From: Algoriphagus limi
Lineage (GTDB): Bacteria > Bacteroidota > Bacteroidia > Cytophagales > Cyclobacteriaceae
Length of the DNA stretch: 64,000 nt
Assembly: GCF_024919275.1 (NCBI RefSeq)
Contig: NZ_JANWGH010000003.1
Span: 37,677-101,676, forward strand
Direction: 5' to 3'
The position numbers were made by a program, and so were the translations under genes. The notes below the pieces were generated by a model, which ran no database searches, was not told where the DNA came from, and saw nothing but the letters and a program-made list of their open reading frames with translations. Positions 1 to 8,609 of this stretch are shown here, piece by piece. Each line of letters begins with the position of its first letter. Within the stretch, counting starts at the first letter, position 1.

Positions 1-396
1 GAACCATTCATAGGAGATGGTTCCCGTACCGGTTGCGGCGACGCTCAGGTCGGTAACTGATCCGTTTTGGCAGACGGTTTCTCCCACGGGCTGTGAGGTG
101 ATTTCTGTTTCCGGGGTTACGGTCAGCTGAACGATATCGGAGTTGACTGATCCGCAGGTTGCACTGGTAGCGGTGGCGAAATAGTAGAAGGTTCCGTCGT
201 TCGAGATATCGGGAGTATGTGTTGCGCCGGTTCCTACGGAGGTTGCTCCGGAGTAAGAGTTTGAGGAGTTGACGAACCATTCATAGGAGATGGTTCCCGT
301 ACCGGTTGCGGCGACGCTCAGGTCGGTAACTGATCCGTTTTGGCAGACGGTTTCTCCCACGGGCTGTGAGGTGATTTCTGTTTCCGGGGTTACGGT
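1..396. repeat. In-gene tandem repeat, 273-bp period
   Basis: Bases 1-123 and 274-396 are identical, an offset of 273 bp, exactly 91 codons. The intervening 124-273 carries the rest of the repeat unit. Copies therefore stay in frame, and the full array probably continues left of the window. Confidence 0.9.
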
Positions 397-873
397 GATG
401 GTTCCTGTTTCAGTTGTTGTCCCAGCACAACTGCCCCCTGATGCATTAACCTCAAAAGGATATGATCCGGCAGTCCCAGGACCAGGCGCTCCGCTAATGG
501 TTAATGTATTGCCTGACATTGAGTATGTAACACCTGTAGGGAGGCCTATCACTGAAACAGATCCTGAACCTAAGACTTCATAAGTGATATTTACGATATT
601 CTGCTCTTCGCATATTGTCTGGATATCTGTCCCAGCAGCAGAAGTCAAATTTATAGTACAAGCAAAAATCTCCTCAATCCTTAAATTCTCTTTAGGATCA
701 ACTTCTTTTTTGATTGTTGTTATCGGCTCAATCTCCTTTTGTTCTTCAGCTTCGAAAAGCTGAATGAAAGGTTTGAGATCAGAGATATTGATTTCTTTGG
801 TTTGGGCATAGAACTTCCAGCTGAAAAATATCAGAACTATAAAAAGTGATACTTTGAGTAAAGTTCTACTCAT
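1..873 (-). CDS. Secreted Ig-like repeat surface protein, N-terminal part (C-terminus lies outside the window)
   Basis: The reading frame opens at the ATG at 873-871 and stays open to the window edge, so at least 291 codons are present and the 3' end is missing. The N-terminus is a signal peptide (MSRTLLKVSLFIVLIFFSW, then KFYAQ). After a spacer of about 45 residues comes a first Ig/PKD-like domain (roughly residues 65-155), then near-identical copies of a 91-residue domain with a conserved cysteine in TVCQNGS and the motif ISYEWFV. Such arrays are typical of Bacteroidota surface adhesins and gliding-type proteins exported by the type IX system, with the sorting tail at the far C-terminus. 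Export route and adhesion role are inference from this layout; the total length is unknown. Confidence 0.85.
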   Translation of the reverse strand, partial: MSRTLLKVSLFIVLIFFSWKFYAQTKEINISDLKPFIQLFEAEEQKEIEPITTIKKEVDPKENLRIEEIFACTINLTSAAGTDIQTICEEQNIVNITYEVLGSGSVSVIGLPTGVTYSMSGNTLTISGAPGPGTAGSYPFEVNASGGSCAGTTTETGTITVTPETEITSQPVGETVCQNGSVTDLSVAATGTGTISYEWFVNSSNSYSGATSVGTGATHTPDISNDGTFYYFATATSATCGSVNSDIVQLTVTPETEITSQPVGETVCQNGSVTDLSVAATGTGTISYEWF

Positions 874-1224
874 AGGCCGTTGTTTAGCATTTAAATGCAT
901 TTCAGTCGGCTAAAAATGCATTTCAAATTTAACTTTTATCTTTTGGAAAGCCTAATAAATTGAATGAATTTTCTAGTCTTTCCGCTTGATAATCAGTTAA
1001 GTTATAAGGTATATATCCCCTTATTATATACTTTATATATCTCAATCTTATATTATTCCAAATTCAAATAATATATGATCAAGTACATTATTTTGTTACT
1101 TGACGAATTTTATTTCAATTATTACAGATAAAGGGATTCAAATCTATTTAAAATTTTGTCATATCCAAAAAATCAAGAAAAAAATTGGATATGTATAAGA
1201 TGGGTATAGAAAAATTTTGGAGGC
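874..1224. other. AT-rich intergenic region between two leftward surface-protein genes
   Basis: No open frame of note is present. A minus-strand match to the Bacteroidota -7 box (TAAATTTG, seen as CAAATTTA at 924-931) lies about 50 bases upstream of the 873 start, but no good -33 partner was found. The stretch 1005-1070 is an unusually AT-rich run of TATA-like steps. A hairpin at 1160-1193 is listed separately. Confidence 0.5.
1160..1193 (-). terminator. Candidate terminator after the T9SS-tailed protein gene
   Basis: CATATCCAA (1160-1168) pairs perfectly with TTGGATATG (1185-1193) around a 16-base loop. On the minus strand it follows the stop of the 1225-2514 gene by about 30 bases and is followed by an interrupted T-run. 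The long loop keeps confidence moderate. Confidence 0.45.
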
Positions 1225-2514
1225 TTATTTTCGAATGATTCGTATTTGTTGATTTTCATTGTTCCAAAAAATATCTAGGAGGAATAATCCTTCTCCTGCA
1301 TTTCTTAAATAATCCGAAACTGTTTTTTCCACTTCCATAGTGGAGTACACCAAAAATTCAGTTCCAGTCCCTTGAGAATTATAGATTCTGACTAAAAGAG
1401 GAGAGTCATTCAAAGAGTCTTTGTCCCGTAATTGAAGTTGAATACTTTCATTGTTTTTTGATGGGTTGGGATACAAAACCCAAGCACTTTCTCCTCGGGA
1501 AGGATTAACAGTAATGCCCCGTATTTCAGTGTAATTTGCAGTACCATCAAAATCTATCTGCTTCAATCTATAAAAAATATTTCCACCTCCAATAGGAAGT
1601 TTTTGGTCTATGAATACATATTCTTTTGGACCATCAGAATAACCCACACCGACTACATTGCCGATCTTTTCCCAATTCTTAACCCCATTAATTGATCGCT
1701 CTATTTCAAATCCTTGATTTTCCCATTCTTTGGTAGTTGCCCATTGTAACTCAGCTATTCTTAATTGAGAATTAAATTCGGCAGTGAAATAAGCATATTC
1801 AACTGGAAGAATACGGGCTGAAAGAATTTTGCAGAGTTCACCCAATTGTATTTCATCTGTCCAGGAAATATTGCCTGAGGTTCCGGGAATTGGAGGGTTA
1901 GTATTCTCACAAAGTTCCGATTGATCTCCTGACCAACCTGTAACAACCACTCCACCAGTTCCGATATTCAATACTGCTTCACCCAATTCTAATTTTGAAT
2001 TCGGTCCTTGGAGATTGATCGTGACTTGTTCTAAGGTGAATATATTTCTTGTATCATCTCTGGAATCAAAGCGGATTTCTCCTCCATCCTCCACGCAGAT
2101 AGTTACATTTTCTAACTCAGTTATATAAATCAAGTCCAATACGGAACCTGCCCCAACCACTATACAACCATTTGTAATAGTGAATCCAGGCTCATTTCCT
2201 TGATTTGGACGATCCAAAGTTAAATCAGCTCCGTTTTGCAAAATGATACCACCTAGATTAAAATCAGATGCTTCCCAAGTATAGGCTACATTCGCACCGG
2301 TGAATTTTGCAATCTGTCCCTCTAAAAAATCTCCAGTTCCAGTCCATCGGCTTTCATCCAAGCCTTGGTTGGTTCGATCATTTACAAGGGTTATGGAGGA
2401 AGTATAGGTTCTTGGACTTCCGCATTCAGCGCATTGACTATAGGATTTTGTGCTGAATTGAAATAGCACAATGAGAAGCGAAATGAAGATTTTCAGATCG
2501 ATTTTCTGTTCCAA
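1225..2514 (-). CDS. Secreted protein with type IX secretion C-terminal sorting domain
   Basis: This encodes 429 residues. The N-terminus is a signal peptide ending near KSYSQ. Residues about 30-225 are a Gly/Asn-rich region suggestive of a beta-helix or beta-solenoid. Residues about 235-340 match the domain type often seen before T9SS tails in Bacteroidota (motifs LQWATTKEWENQGFEIERS and FYRLKQIDFDG). The last 80 residues form a Por-type sorting tail, with VLYPNPS near its start and a C-terminal basic end (QIRIIRK). The tail predicts transport across the outer membrane and attachment or release at the cell surface. Substrate or ligand is unknown. It lies upstream of, and in the same direction as, the repeat protein at the window edge, but 351 bases separate them. 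Confidence 0.85.
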   Translation of the reverse strand: MEQKIDLKIFISLLIVLFQFSTKSYSQCAECGSPRTYTSSITLVNDRTNQGLDESRWTGTGDFLEGQIAKFTGANVAYTWEASDFNLGGIILQNGADLTLDRPNQGNEPGFTITNGCIVVGAGSVLDLIYITELENVTICVEDGGEIRFDSRDDTRNIFTLEQVTINLQGPNSKLELGEAVLNIGTGGVVVTGWSGDQSELCENTNPPIPGTSGNISWTDEIQLGELCKILSARILPVEYAYFTAEFNSQLRIAELQWATTKEWENQGFEIERSINGVKNWEKIGNVVGVGYSDGPKEYVFIDQKLPIGGGNIFYRLKQIDFDGTANYTEIRGITVNPSRGESAWVLYPNPSKNNESIQLQLRDKDSLNDSPLLVRIYNSQGTGTEFLVYSTMEVEKTVSDYLRNAGEGLFLLDIFWNNENQQIRIIRK

Positions 2515-2611
2515 TTTTTAGGCAAAAGGGGTGATTGGGATGGGAGCAGATTAGTACATACAAAAGTTTGAAATTTTTGATACTTTCTGCAAAAAATTAG
2601 GGGTGTACTGC

Positions 2612-2653
2612 ATAAAAATAAAAAGACCCTGAAAGTAATGACAATCAGGGTCT
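2612..2653 (-). terminator. Rho-gene intrinsic terminator
   Basis: AGACCCTGA (2624-2632) pairs with TCAGGGTCT (2645-2653) around a 12-base loop. Read on the minus strand the stem is followed by a T-rich tract (complement of 2612-2623). It sits just beyond the rho stop at 2676. Confidence 0.85.
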
Positions 2654-2675
2654 ATAGCTTTGATTTTTGAATGAA

Positions 2676-4412
2676 TTACCCGTTCATACTGATCAGGAAT
2701 TCCGCATTGTCCCGGGTTCCTTTCATACGCTGAAGCAGGAACTCCATGGACTCTTGTGCCGTCATATCGCTCATCAATTTGCGAAGGATCCAAACGCGCT
2801 GCATCTCTTCTTTGTCCATTAATAGATCTTCTCGACGAGTACCAGAACTCAAGACATCAATAGATGGATAGATTCTTCTGTTTGCAAGTTTACGATCCAA
2901 TGCCAATTCCATGTTACCGGTTCCCTTGAATTCCTCGAAGATCACTTCATCCATTTTAGAACCAGTTTCAACCAAGGCTGTTGCGATAATGGTCAAAGAG
3001 CCGCCATTTTCTACATTTCTCGCAGCTCCGAAGAATCGCTTAGGCTTATGCAAGGCATTGGCATCCACACCACCGGAAAGGATTTTTCCGGAGCTTGGTA
3101 CGACGGTATTGTGTGCTCTAGCCAATCGGGTGATGGAATCCAACAAAATCACTACATCGTGACCTACTTCTACCATTCGCTTTGCTTTCTCCAAAACGAT
3201 ATTAGCAACCTTCACATGGCGCTCAGCCTGCTCATCAAAAGTAGATGAAATTACTTCTGCTCGTACAGATCGAGCCATATCTGTCACTTCCTCAGGTCGC
3301 TCATCGATCAACAAGATCATCAAATGAACCTCTGGATGATTTTGTGTGATGGCATTAGCAATTTGTTGCAAAAGAACTGTCTTACCAGTTTTTGGCTGAG
3401 CTACGATCATACCACGTTGTCCCTTTCCGATAGGAGCAAACAAATCCAAAATTCGAGTGGAATACCCATCCGGTTTGGTAGACAAGTTCAATCGCTCCTC
3501 AGGGAATAATGGGGTGAGGTATTCAAATGGAACTCGATCCCGAATTTCGTCGGTGGTTTTTCCATTGACTGTCCCGATCTTCAATAAGGCGAAATATTTT
3601 TCTCCTTCTTTAGGAGGACGGATAGATCCTTTAATATGGTCTCCCGTTTTCAGGCCAAAAAGTTTGATTTGACTTGGAGATACGTAGATATCATCAGGAG
3701 ATGCAAGGTAGTTATAATCTAAAGAACGAAGGAATCCATATCCTTCTTGCATGATTTCCAATACCCCTTCATTTTCGATGACTCCGTCAAATTCCCGAGG
3801 GCTTACGTAAGTTTTTTTCTTTCCACCTTGAACGGTTTCAGCTGTAGGAGTCAAGATCTCATCTTGAGATTTGAAGTTTTTGCGCTTTGGAAGATCTACT
3901 TCAGGTTCGCTTTTCTGTTCAGGAGTGCTTTGTTTGTCTTCCTGAGAAGCTTTTTCCACATTCACTTCCTCAAAAACGCGCTTTCTTGGTCGGAAAGTTT
4001 TTGGAGATTCCTCTGCAGTTTCTGCAGCTTTTTTCTCGGGTTTATGCTTAGGCTTTTCAGCTTTTGGCTCTTCCTTCTGTTTGGCTTTTTCTTCTTTAGG
4101 AGCTGAATCTTCCGATTTTTCAGTCACGTTCTGTCTTCTGAATTTCGGCTTGTATTCCGCTTCTTCTTGAGGTTTTTCAGCTGCTTTTGGGGCAGGTTTG
4201 GATTCTGGTTCTGGAGCTGGTTTTTCTTGGATTTCTGCGAGGGCGGGCTTTTTCTTAGGGAGGGCTTTCTCGGGGGTGATTGCTTGTTGGTCGAGAATTG
4301 CGTAGACGAGTTCGTCTTTTTTAAGGGATTTGAAGTTTTTGACGCCCAACTCCTCTGCGATTTCCTTCAGCTCAGACAATAATCTGATTCTGAGTTCTTC
4401 TATGTTGTACAT
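2676..4412 (-). CDS. rho: Transcription termination factor Rho with long disordered insert
   Basis: Rho is the hexameric RNA-dependent ATPase/translocase that ends transcription. The 578 residues show a Rho N-terminal helical domain (about 1-45), a Lys/Glu/Pro-rich low-complexity segment (about 48-205), an OB-fold RNA-binding domain (about 215-290, with EGYGFLRS) and the RecA-like ATPase. Walker A is AQPKTGKT at about 339-346, and the Q/R-loop region and C-terminus are intact. E. coli Rho is about 420 residues, so the extra length is almost all the charged insert, which is common in Bacteroidota. It is a single gene with its own terminator; 187 bases separate it from recO upstream, with no clear promoter box seen. 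Confidence 0.97.
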   Translation of the reverse strand: MYNIEELRIRLLSELKEIAEELGVKNFKSLKKDELVYAILDQQAITPEKALPKKKPALAEIQEKPAPEPESKPAPKAAEKPQEEAEYKPKFRRQNVTEKSEDSAPKEEKAKQKEEPKAEKPKHKPEKKAAETAEESPKTFRPRKRVFEEVNVEKASQEDKQSTPEQKSEPEVDLPKRKNFKSQDEILTPTAETVQGGKKKTYVSPREFDGVIENEGVLEIMQEGYGFLRSLDYNYLASPDDIYVSPSQIKLFGLKTGDHIKGSIRPPKEGEKYFALLKIGTVNGKTTDEIRDRVPFEYLTPLFPEERLNLSTKPDGYSTRILDLFAPIGKGQRGMIVAQPKTGKTVLLQQIANAITQNHPEVHLMILLIDERPEEVTDMARSVRAEVISSTFDEQAERHVKVANIVLEKAKRMVEVGHDVVILLDSITRLARAHNTVVPSSGKILSGGVDANALHKPKRFFGAARNVENGGSLTIIATALVETGSKMDEVIFEEFKGTGNMELALDRKLANRRIYPSIDVLSSGTRREDLLMDKEEMQRVWILRKLMSDMTAQESMEFLLQRMKGTRDNAEFLISMNG

Positions 4413-4599
4413 AAAGAGATGATAAGTAAATAATAATGTGTGCTAAAATGCTAATTAGGAATCGTAAATGTTTTCGAAGCAAAAAAGAACTGCTGGAAAG
4501 TTTCAAGCCAAAGTGGGCTGGCCTGTTCATTTACGGTGTTGATGCAATATTACAGTTATATCGTTGATTTAACAAATATTTATTTTCAGTGAAATAAAT

Positions 4600-5292
4600 T
4601 TATTCTTCCATAATCTGTCTAATTACGGTAATGGACTTCCATGGTTGATTATGATCCAATTGCTCTGAAAAGAAGTCCAATAAATAATCCAGTAACTTTC
4701 TTCGGATTAGATGAGGTATGCGTGCCTTGCAGGCGAAGGAATTTTCCATCAATTCATGCAAATAAGTCGATACTACGGGTATTTCTTCAGGAGAAAAAGG
4801 CAAGGTTCTGCTTTCTTCTAAGAAAATGGAAACTTCCTCTGGTCCAAAACCCAAAAACTTTGCCAACTGAATTAAAAATGCATGCGGATAATGCCGGAGC
4901 TCGATATTCGGTAAGTCCAAATGAATCAGAGATTTTTTTATCCAATCAAAAAGCCATTCGTTTTGATAATTTTCATAAATGGACTTGCTAATTGCCTCTG
5001 CCACAAAAAGAGCGATGCTTGTTTTTCGAAAATCAAACGGGATCAACTGGTAAGGATGGTTGATTTTTGCTTCAGAAATCCGCTGAAGACCTGCCCCTTC
5101 TTTTTCATAGACCACCAAGTCCAACATAGTCATGGGTTGGTACAAGGCGATTTTTGATTTGTTTCCGGCTTTTCGAACGCTGTTTACAATGTAGGATTTA
5201 AAGCCTAATTCGCGGGTGAAGATTTTAACGATCACGCTGCTTTCCTGATATCGGATGCAACTGATGACGATTCCTTCTGTCTTCCGAATCAT
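4600..5292 (-). CDS. recO: DNA repair protein RecO
   Basis: RecO loads RecA onto SSB-coated DNA with RecR during RecFOR recombinational repair. The 230-residue product has the N-terminal OB fold (about 1-80, beginning with [17 protein letters not shown]) and the helical C-terminal domain. The CxxC zinc cluster found in some RecO proteins is absent; only isolated cysteines remain. Its ATG overlaps the stop of tdk by four bases (5289-5292), so the two are translationally coupled in a ferredoxin-tdk-recO string. Confidence 0.93.
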   Translation of the reverse strand: MIRKTEGIVISCIRYQESSVIVKIFTRELGFKSYIVNSVRKAGNKSKIALYQPMTMLDLVVYEKEGAGLQRISEAKINHPYQLIPFDFRKTSIALFVAEAISKSIYENYQNEWLFDWIKKSLIHLDLPNIELRHYPHAFLIQLAKFLGFGPEEVSIFLEESRTLPFSPEEIPVVSTYLHELMENSFACKARIPHLIRRKLLDYLLDFFSEQLDHNQPWKSITVIRQIMEE

Positions 5293-5876
5293 GGTCGCTT
5301 ATCTTCCAGAAAGCATCTTCGGCATCGGGCTTCGTAACTTTCTTTTTCACCCAAAACCACCTTTTGGCGAGAATCAGAAAGCCGAAGGGAGAAAGCCGCC
5401 AAATCTCCGCATTTCATACATATGGCGTGTACCTTGGTGACATATTCAGCAGTCGCCATCAACTTTGGCATGGGGTCAAAGGGCTGTCCTTCAAAATCCA
5501 TATCCAAGCCAGCTAAAATTACGCGCTTTCCTTGATTGGCTAATTGATTGACCACCGGAACGATGCGGTCATCGAAAAACTGAACCTCGTCGATTCCCAC
5601 CACATCACAATCACCTGTCAATAGTAAAATGTCTTCTGCAAAATTGACTGGAGTAGATCGAATCGAAGTCTCATTGTGTGATACCACTTCTTCTTCGTGG
5701 TAACGCGTGTCTATTTTGGGCTTAAAAATCTCGACCTTCAACTTGGCGATTTTTGCCCGATTTAATCTGCGAATTAATTCCTCGGTTTTTCCGGAAAACA
5801 TGGACCCACAGATGACTTCAATCTGTCCTTTTCGCTCTGTATTTTTTGTTCCTCTTGGGGATCTTTCTACAAACAT
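5289..5876 (-). CDS. tdk: Thymidine kinase (type II)
   Basis: This enzyme phosphorylates thymidine to dTMP in the salvage pathway. The 195 residues show Walker A GSMFSGKT (24-31), the Walker-B-like DEVQFF, and a four-cysteine zinc ribbon (CMKC and, further on, CRRC), all typical of the tetrameric type II family. Length matches the family. It lies 3 bases downstream of the ferredoxin gene and overlaps recO by 4 bases. Confidence 0.96.
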   Translation of the reverse strand: MFVERSPRGTKNTERKGQIEVICGSMFSGKTEELIRRLNRAKIAKLKVEIFKPKIDTRYHEEEVVSHNETSIRSTPVNFAEDILLLTGDCDVVGIDEVQFFDDRIVPVVNQLANQGKRVILAGLDMDFEGQPFDPMPKLMATAEYVTKVHAICMKCGDLAAFSLRLSDSRQKVVLGEKESYEARCRRCFLEDKRP

Positions 5877-5879
5877 ACC

Positions 5880-6206
5880 TCAGTCACTATACTCTAAATG
5901 AGGAAATTTATTGATTTCTGCTACTCTAATATGCAATTCACCTGCTGGAAGTTCAGCCTGGCAGCATAACCGCTCATTATCTTTTAATCTACCCTGATTT
6001 CTGAAAAAAAGCTCCCGTTCATTCGGAGGGCTAAGATTTTCCATTCCGGAAACCACGATCATTTTGCAACTTGTACAGCGTCCTTTTTTGCCGCAGGCAT
6101 GCATCCAGTCAATGCCATTTTCATGAATTAATTCAATAACTTTACCCGAAGATTTCTCCGAATCTATGGTACGATTGTAGAGATTTTCTATCACAATTCG
6201 GGACAT
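5880..6206 (-). CDS. [2Fe-2S] ferredoxin
   Basis: This 108-residue protein has the plant/adrenodoxin-type cluster motif: C38-x5-C44-x2-C47 and a fourth cysteine in LCCQAEL near residue 81-82. It should carry electrons in the cytoplasm; the partner reductase or oxygenase is not in this neighbourhood. It is the first gene of the leftward tdk-recO string. The start at 6206 lies only 31 bases from the start of the divergent gene at 6238, so the two must share a compact promoter region. Confidence 0.9.
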   Translation of the reverse strand: MSRIVIENLYNRTIDSEKSSGKVIELIHENGIDWMHACGKKGRCTSCKMIVVSGMENLSPPNERELFFRNQGRLKDNERLCCQAELPAGELHIRVAEINKFPHLEYSD

Positions 6207-6237
6207 TTGTTCGTTGACTTTTGTAAATCACCAGCTA

Positions 6238-7338
6238 ATGACAACTCAAATTAACAGCAATTATTTAGAAAAATACGCCAAAGATTACGCAGAGATTGTC
6301 TGCGATCGCTTTTATCAGAATCGCCAATTTATTACCGGACAGGATATAGTGGGCCTCACTGCATCCGTTCAGGTCAATTTTTTTGTGATACGGAGGCTTT
6401 TTGAGCTTTGGCAGCAGGAATTACAAAAGCTAAAGAGTAACCCCTATTTCGATTATCGGGATGTGGCAGTTCACGAGGCTTTGACCCAATTTATGAATGT
6501 CCTTTCCCGCCGGATCAAAGTGGAGCGAAATCATCTTCAGCCCTTGGTTGAATTTGCTGTTCAAAAATCTATTGAATTGGCAACAAATCCGGTAGCTTTT
6601 TACCAGGCCGAAATAGATAAAGCTCCTTCGCAAAAAATCAATGAGTACCTCGCCGAAAATAAAAGATATTACAAATGGCATCCTCAGGTTATTACTTTTT
6701 TGATTGATAAAGCTGGTTTTGGACAGGATCCAATTGCCTACAAAAAAGCGATTGCGGCAAATTATCAAGCAATCAAGGAGCAGTTGGAATCGGTAAATCT
6801 ACTGTTGGCGACCTTAGGAGAAATTAAAGCCTTTGACCTGGATGCTTATATTGAAAATGCACAAGAGACAGAAGCACCAAAGCCGATAGTTGAGGAAGAA
6901 AAACAAGACTCATTCTTTGATCAAATTGAGTCCGAGCCTGCTTCTTCTGAACCAGAGGAAGAGAAGGTTCCTGAAGTGGCACCAGCTCCTGAGGCTCCTC
7001 AAGCACAGCCCATTTCTCAATCAAATTTCACAGGAAAATTAGATCCTAATCAAATCAAATCTCGCTTTGCTGCGGAGAGTTACAAGGGAATGAAAGGTTT
7101 GATTGGGGAATTGTCAGAAAGTTTGGCAATCAATCAGCGCTTTATGTTCCGTAAGGAATTATTCGAAGGCAATGATGATCTTTTGACCCATGCTTTGAAA
7201 ACCCTTGACGCTTGTAAATCTTTCGATGAGGCAGTCGAGGTGATCAACGTACGCTATTTGACGGAATTGGGATGGGACGAAAGCTCCGAACCTGTAGAGG
7301 AGTTTTTGCACGTGGTTTACAGACGTTTTTCGGATTAA
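6238..7338 (+). CDS. Conserved cytoplasmic protein of unknown function with acidic linker
   Basis: I do not recognise a functional family. The ATG at 6238 gives 366 residues (MTTQINSNYL...). An upstream in-frame TTG at 6214 is less likely because it sits 7 bases from the divergent ferredoxin start. The N-terminal 200 residues are predicted mostly helical (motifs ITGQDIVGLT, VNFFVIRRLFELWQQEL). Residues about 210-265 are a Glu/Pro/Ala-rich linker, and the last 100 residues form a second compact helical domain ending in FLHVVYRRFSD. There is no signal peptide or membrane segment. The two-domain-with-linker form suggests a scaffold or adaptor, but this is inference. Its 3' end overlaps the convergent rodA stop by 4 bases. 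Confidence 0.85.
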   Translation: MTTQINSNYLEKYAKDYAEIVCDRFYQNRQFITGQDIVGLTASVQVNFFVIRRLFELWQQELQKLKSNPYFDYRDVAVHEALTQFMNVLSRRIKVERNHLQPLVEFAVQKSIELATNPVAFYQAEIDKAPSQKINEYLAENKRYYKWHPQVITFLIDKAGFGQDPIAYKKAIAANYQAIKEQLESVNLLLATLGEIKAFDLDAYIENAQETEAPKPIVEEEKQDSFFDQIESEPASSEPEEEKVPEVAPAPEAPQAQPISQSNFTGKLDPNQIKSRFAAESYKGMKGLIGELSESLAINQRFMFRKELFEGNDDLLTHALKTLDACKSFDEAVEVINVRYLTELGWDESSEPVEEFLHVVYRRFSD

Positions 7339-8609
7339 CTGATTCGACCTAGTTGCTGAGAACGGGAGGCATCCATTTTTACAAAAATGAAAAGCAACAT
7401 GGTAAATGACCACAAGGACGATCCTCCATAACTGAAGAAGGGTAGGGGAATTCCAACTACTGGAAAGAGTCCAATGGTCATGGAAATATTGATCATAAAG
7501 TGGAAAAATAGGATGGAAACCACGGAATATCCATAAATCCTCGAGAATCGGGTCTTTTGGCGCTCAGCCATAACCACTAGGCGATAAAGCAGGGCCACAA
7601 ATAGTCCAATCACGATAAAGCTTCCTGCCCATCCAAATTCCTCTCCCAGCGTACAGAATATAAAGTCTGTGTGCTGTTCTGGAACAAAATCAAACTTTGT
7701 CTGAGTACCTTGAAGATATCCTTTCCCAAAGAAACCTCCCGATCCAATAGCGATTTTGGATTGGGTTACATTCCAACCTACTCCCAGGGGATCGATGTCT
7801 GGATTAAACAATACCATGATTCGGTTTTGTTGATGAGGGGGGAGTTTAGAAACAACCCAGTCAATACTATAGGTGTAGCCAATCATCAACAAAGCAATCG
7901 CCGAAAAAGCAATGGTTCGCTTCCAGGAAGTTTTTCCGATTGATATCAGAATCAAGGCGAGAATAGCGATTGCTCCTACGAGATAAAGATTATTTTCAAT
8001 TCCTAAAGCCAAAAGAGTCAAGGCAATAAATCCTAACCCTAGGATGTAGTATCGTTGAGGTAGCCCTTCACGGTAGAACATGATCAAAAAGGAAAAATAA
8101 ACCATGGCCGTTCCTGTGTCAGGCTGCAATAAAATCAAGACTATAGGAAGCATTAGGACTCCAAATGCTACTAATTGATTTTTGGTTTTGGCAAGGTCAA
8201 ATGTCGGTCGCTCCATCACTTTGGCAAGTGCTAGGGCGGTTGCAAATTTGGCAAATTCTCCGGGCTGTATGCGGAAGGAGCCAAATCCAATTGAAAGAAC
8301 CTGTCCATTGACTTCTTTTCCAAAGACAGGTGTCAATAGAAGAATAAACAGAAAGACCAGATAGATGGGAAGGGCTAGATTTTCAAAAAGGCGATGATCT
8401 GCCGCCATGATCAAAATGATCAAGACCACCGAGATCCCAATCCGGACAAGCTGCTGACCGGAATTTATGGACATGTCAAACATGCTTTGAGGAGCCTGAC
8501 TGTCATACACGGCAGCATAGATATTAAACCACCCGATGATCACCAAGGCAAAATAAATGACCACTACCAGCCAATCTACTCGGTTAATAGGAATATCGGG
8601 CTCTCTCAT
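7335..8609 (-). CDS. rodA: Rod shape-determining protein RodA (SEDS glycosyltransferase)
   Basis: RodA polymerises lipid II into glycan strands for cell elongation together with PBP2. The 424-residue polytopic membrane protein has the SEDS hallmarks: RIQPGEFAKFATALALAK in the first half, LLQPDTGTAMVY, the large extracytoplasmic loop with EQHTDFIFCTLGEE, and the terminal GIPLPFFSYGGSS. It is the last gene of the mreB-mreC-mreD-mrdA-rodA string and abuts mrdA without a gap. Its end overlaps the end of the opposing unknown gene by 4 bases. Confidence 0.97.
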   Translation of the reverse strand: MREPDIPINRVDWLVVVIYFALVIIGWFNIYAAVYDSQAPQSMFDMSINSGQQLVRIGISVVLIILIMAADHRLFENLALPIYLVFLFILLLTPVFGKEVNGQVLSIGFGSFRIQPGEFAKFATALALAKVMERPTFDLAKTKNQLVAFGVLMLPIVLILLQPDTGTAMVYFSFLIMFYREGLPQRYYILGLGFIALTLLALGIENNLYLVGAIAILALILISIGKTSWKRTIAFSAIALLMIGYTYSIDWVVSKLPPHQQNRIMVLFNPDIDPLGVGWNVTQSKIAIGSGGFFGKGYLQGTQTKFDFVPEQHTDFIFCTLGEEFGWAGSFIVIGLFVALLYRLVVMAERQKTRFSRIYGYSVVSILFFHFMINISMTIGLFPVVGIPLPFFSYGGSSLWSFTMLLFIFVKMDASRSQQLGRIS

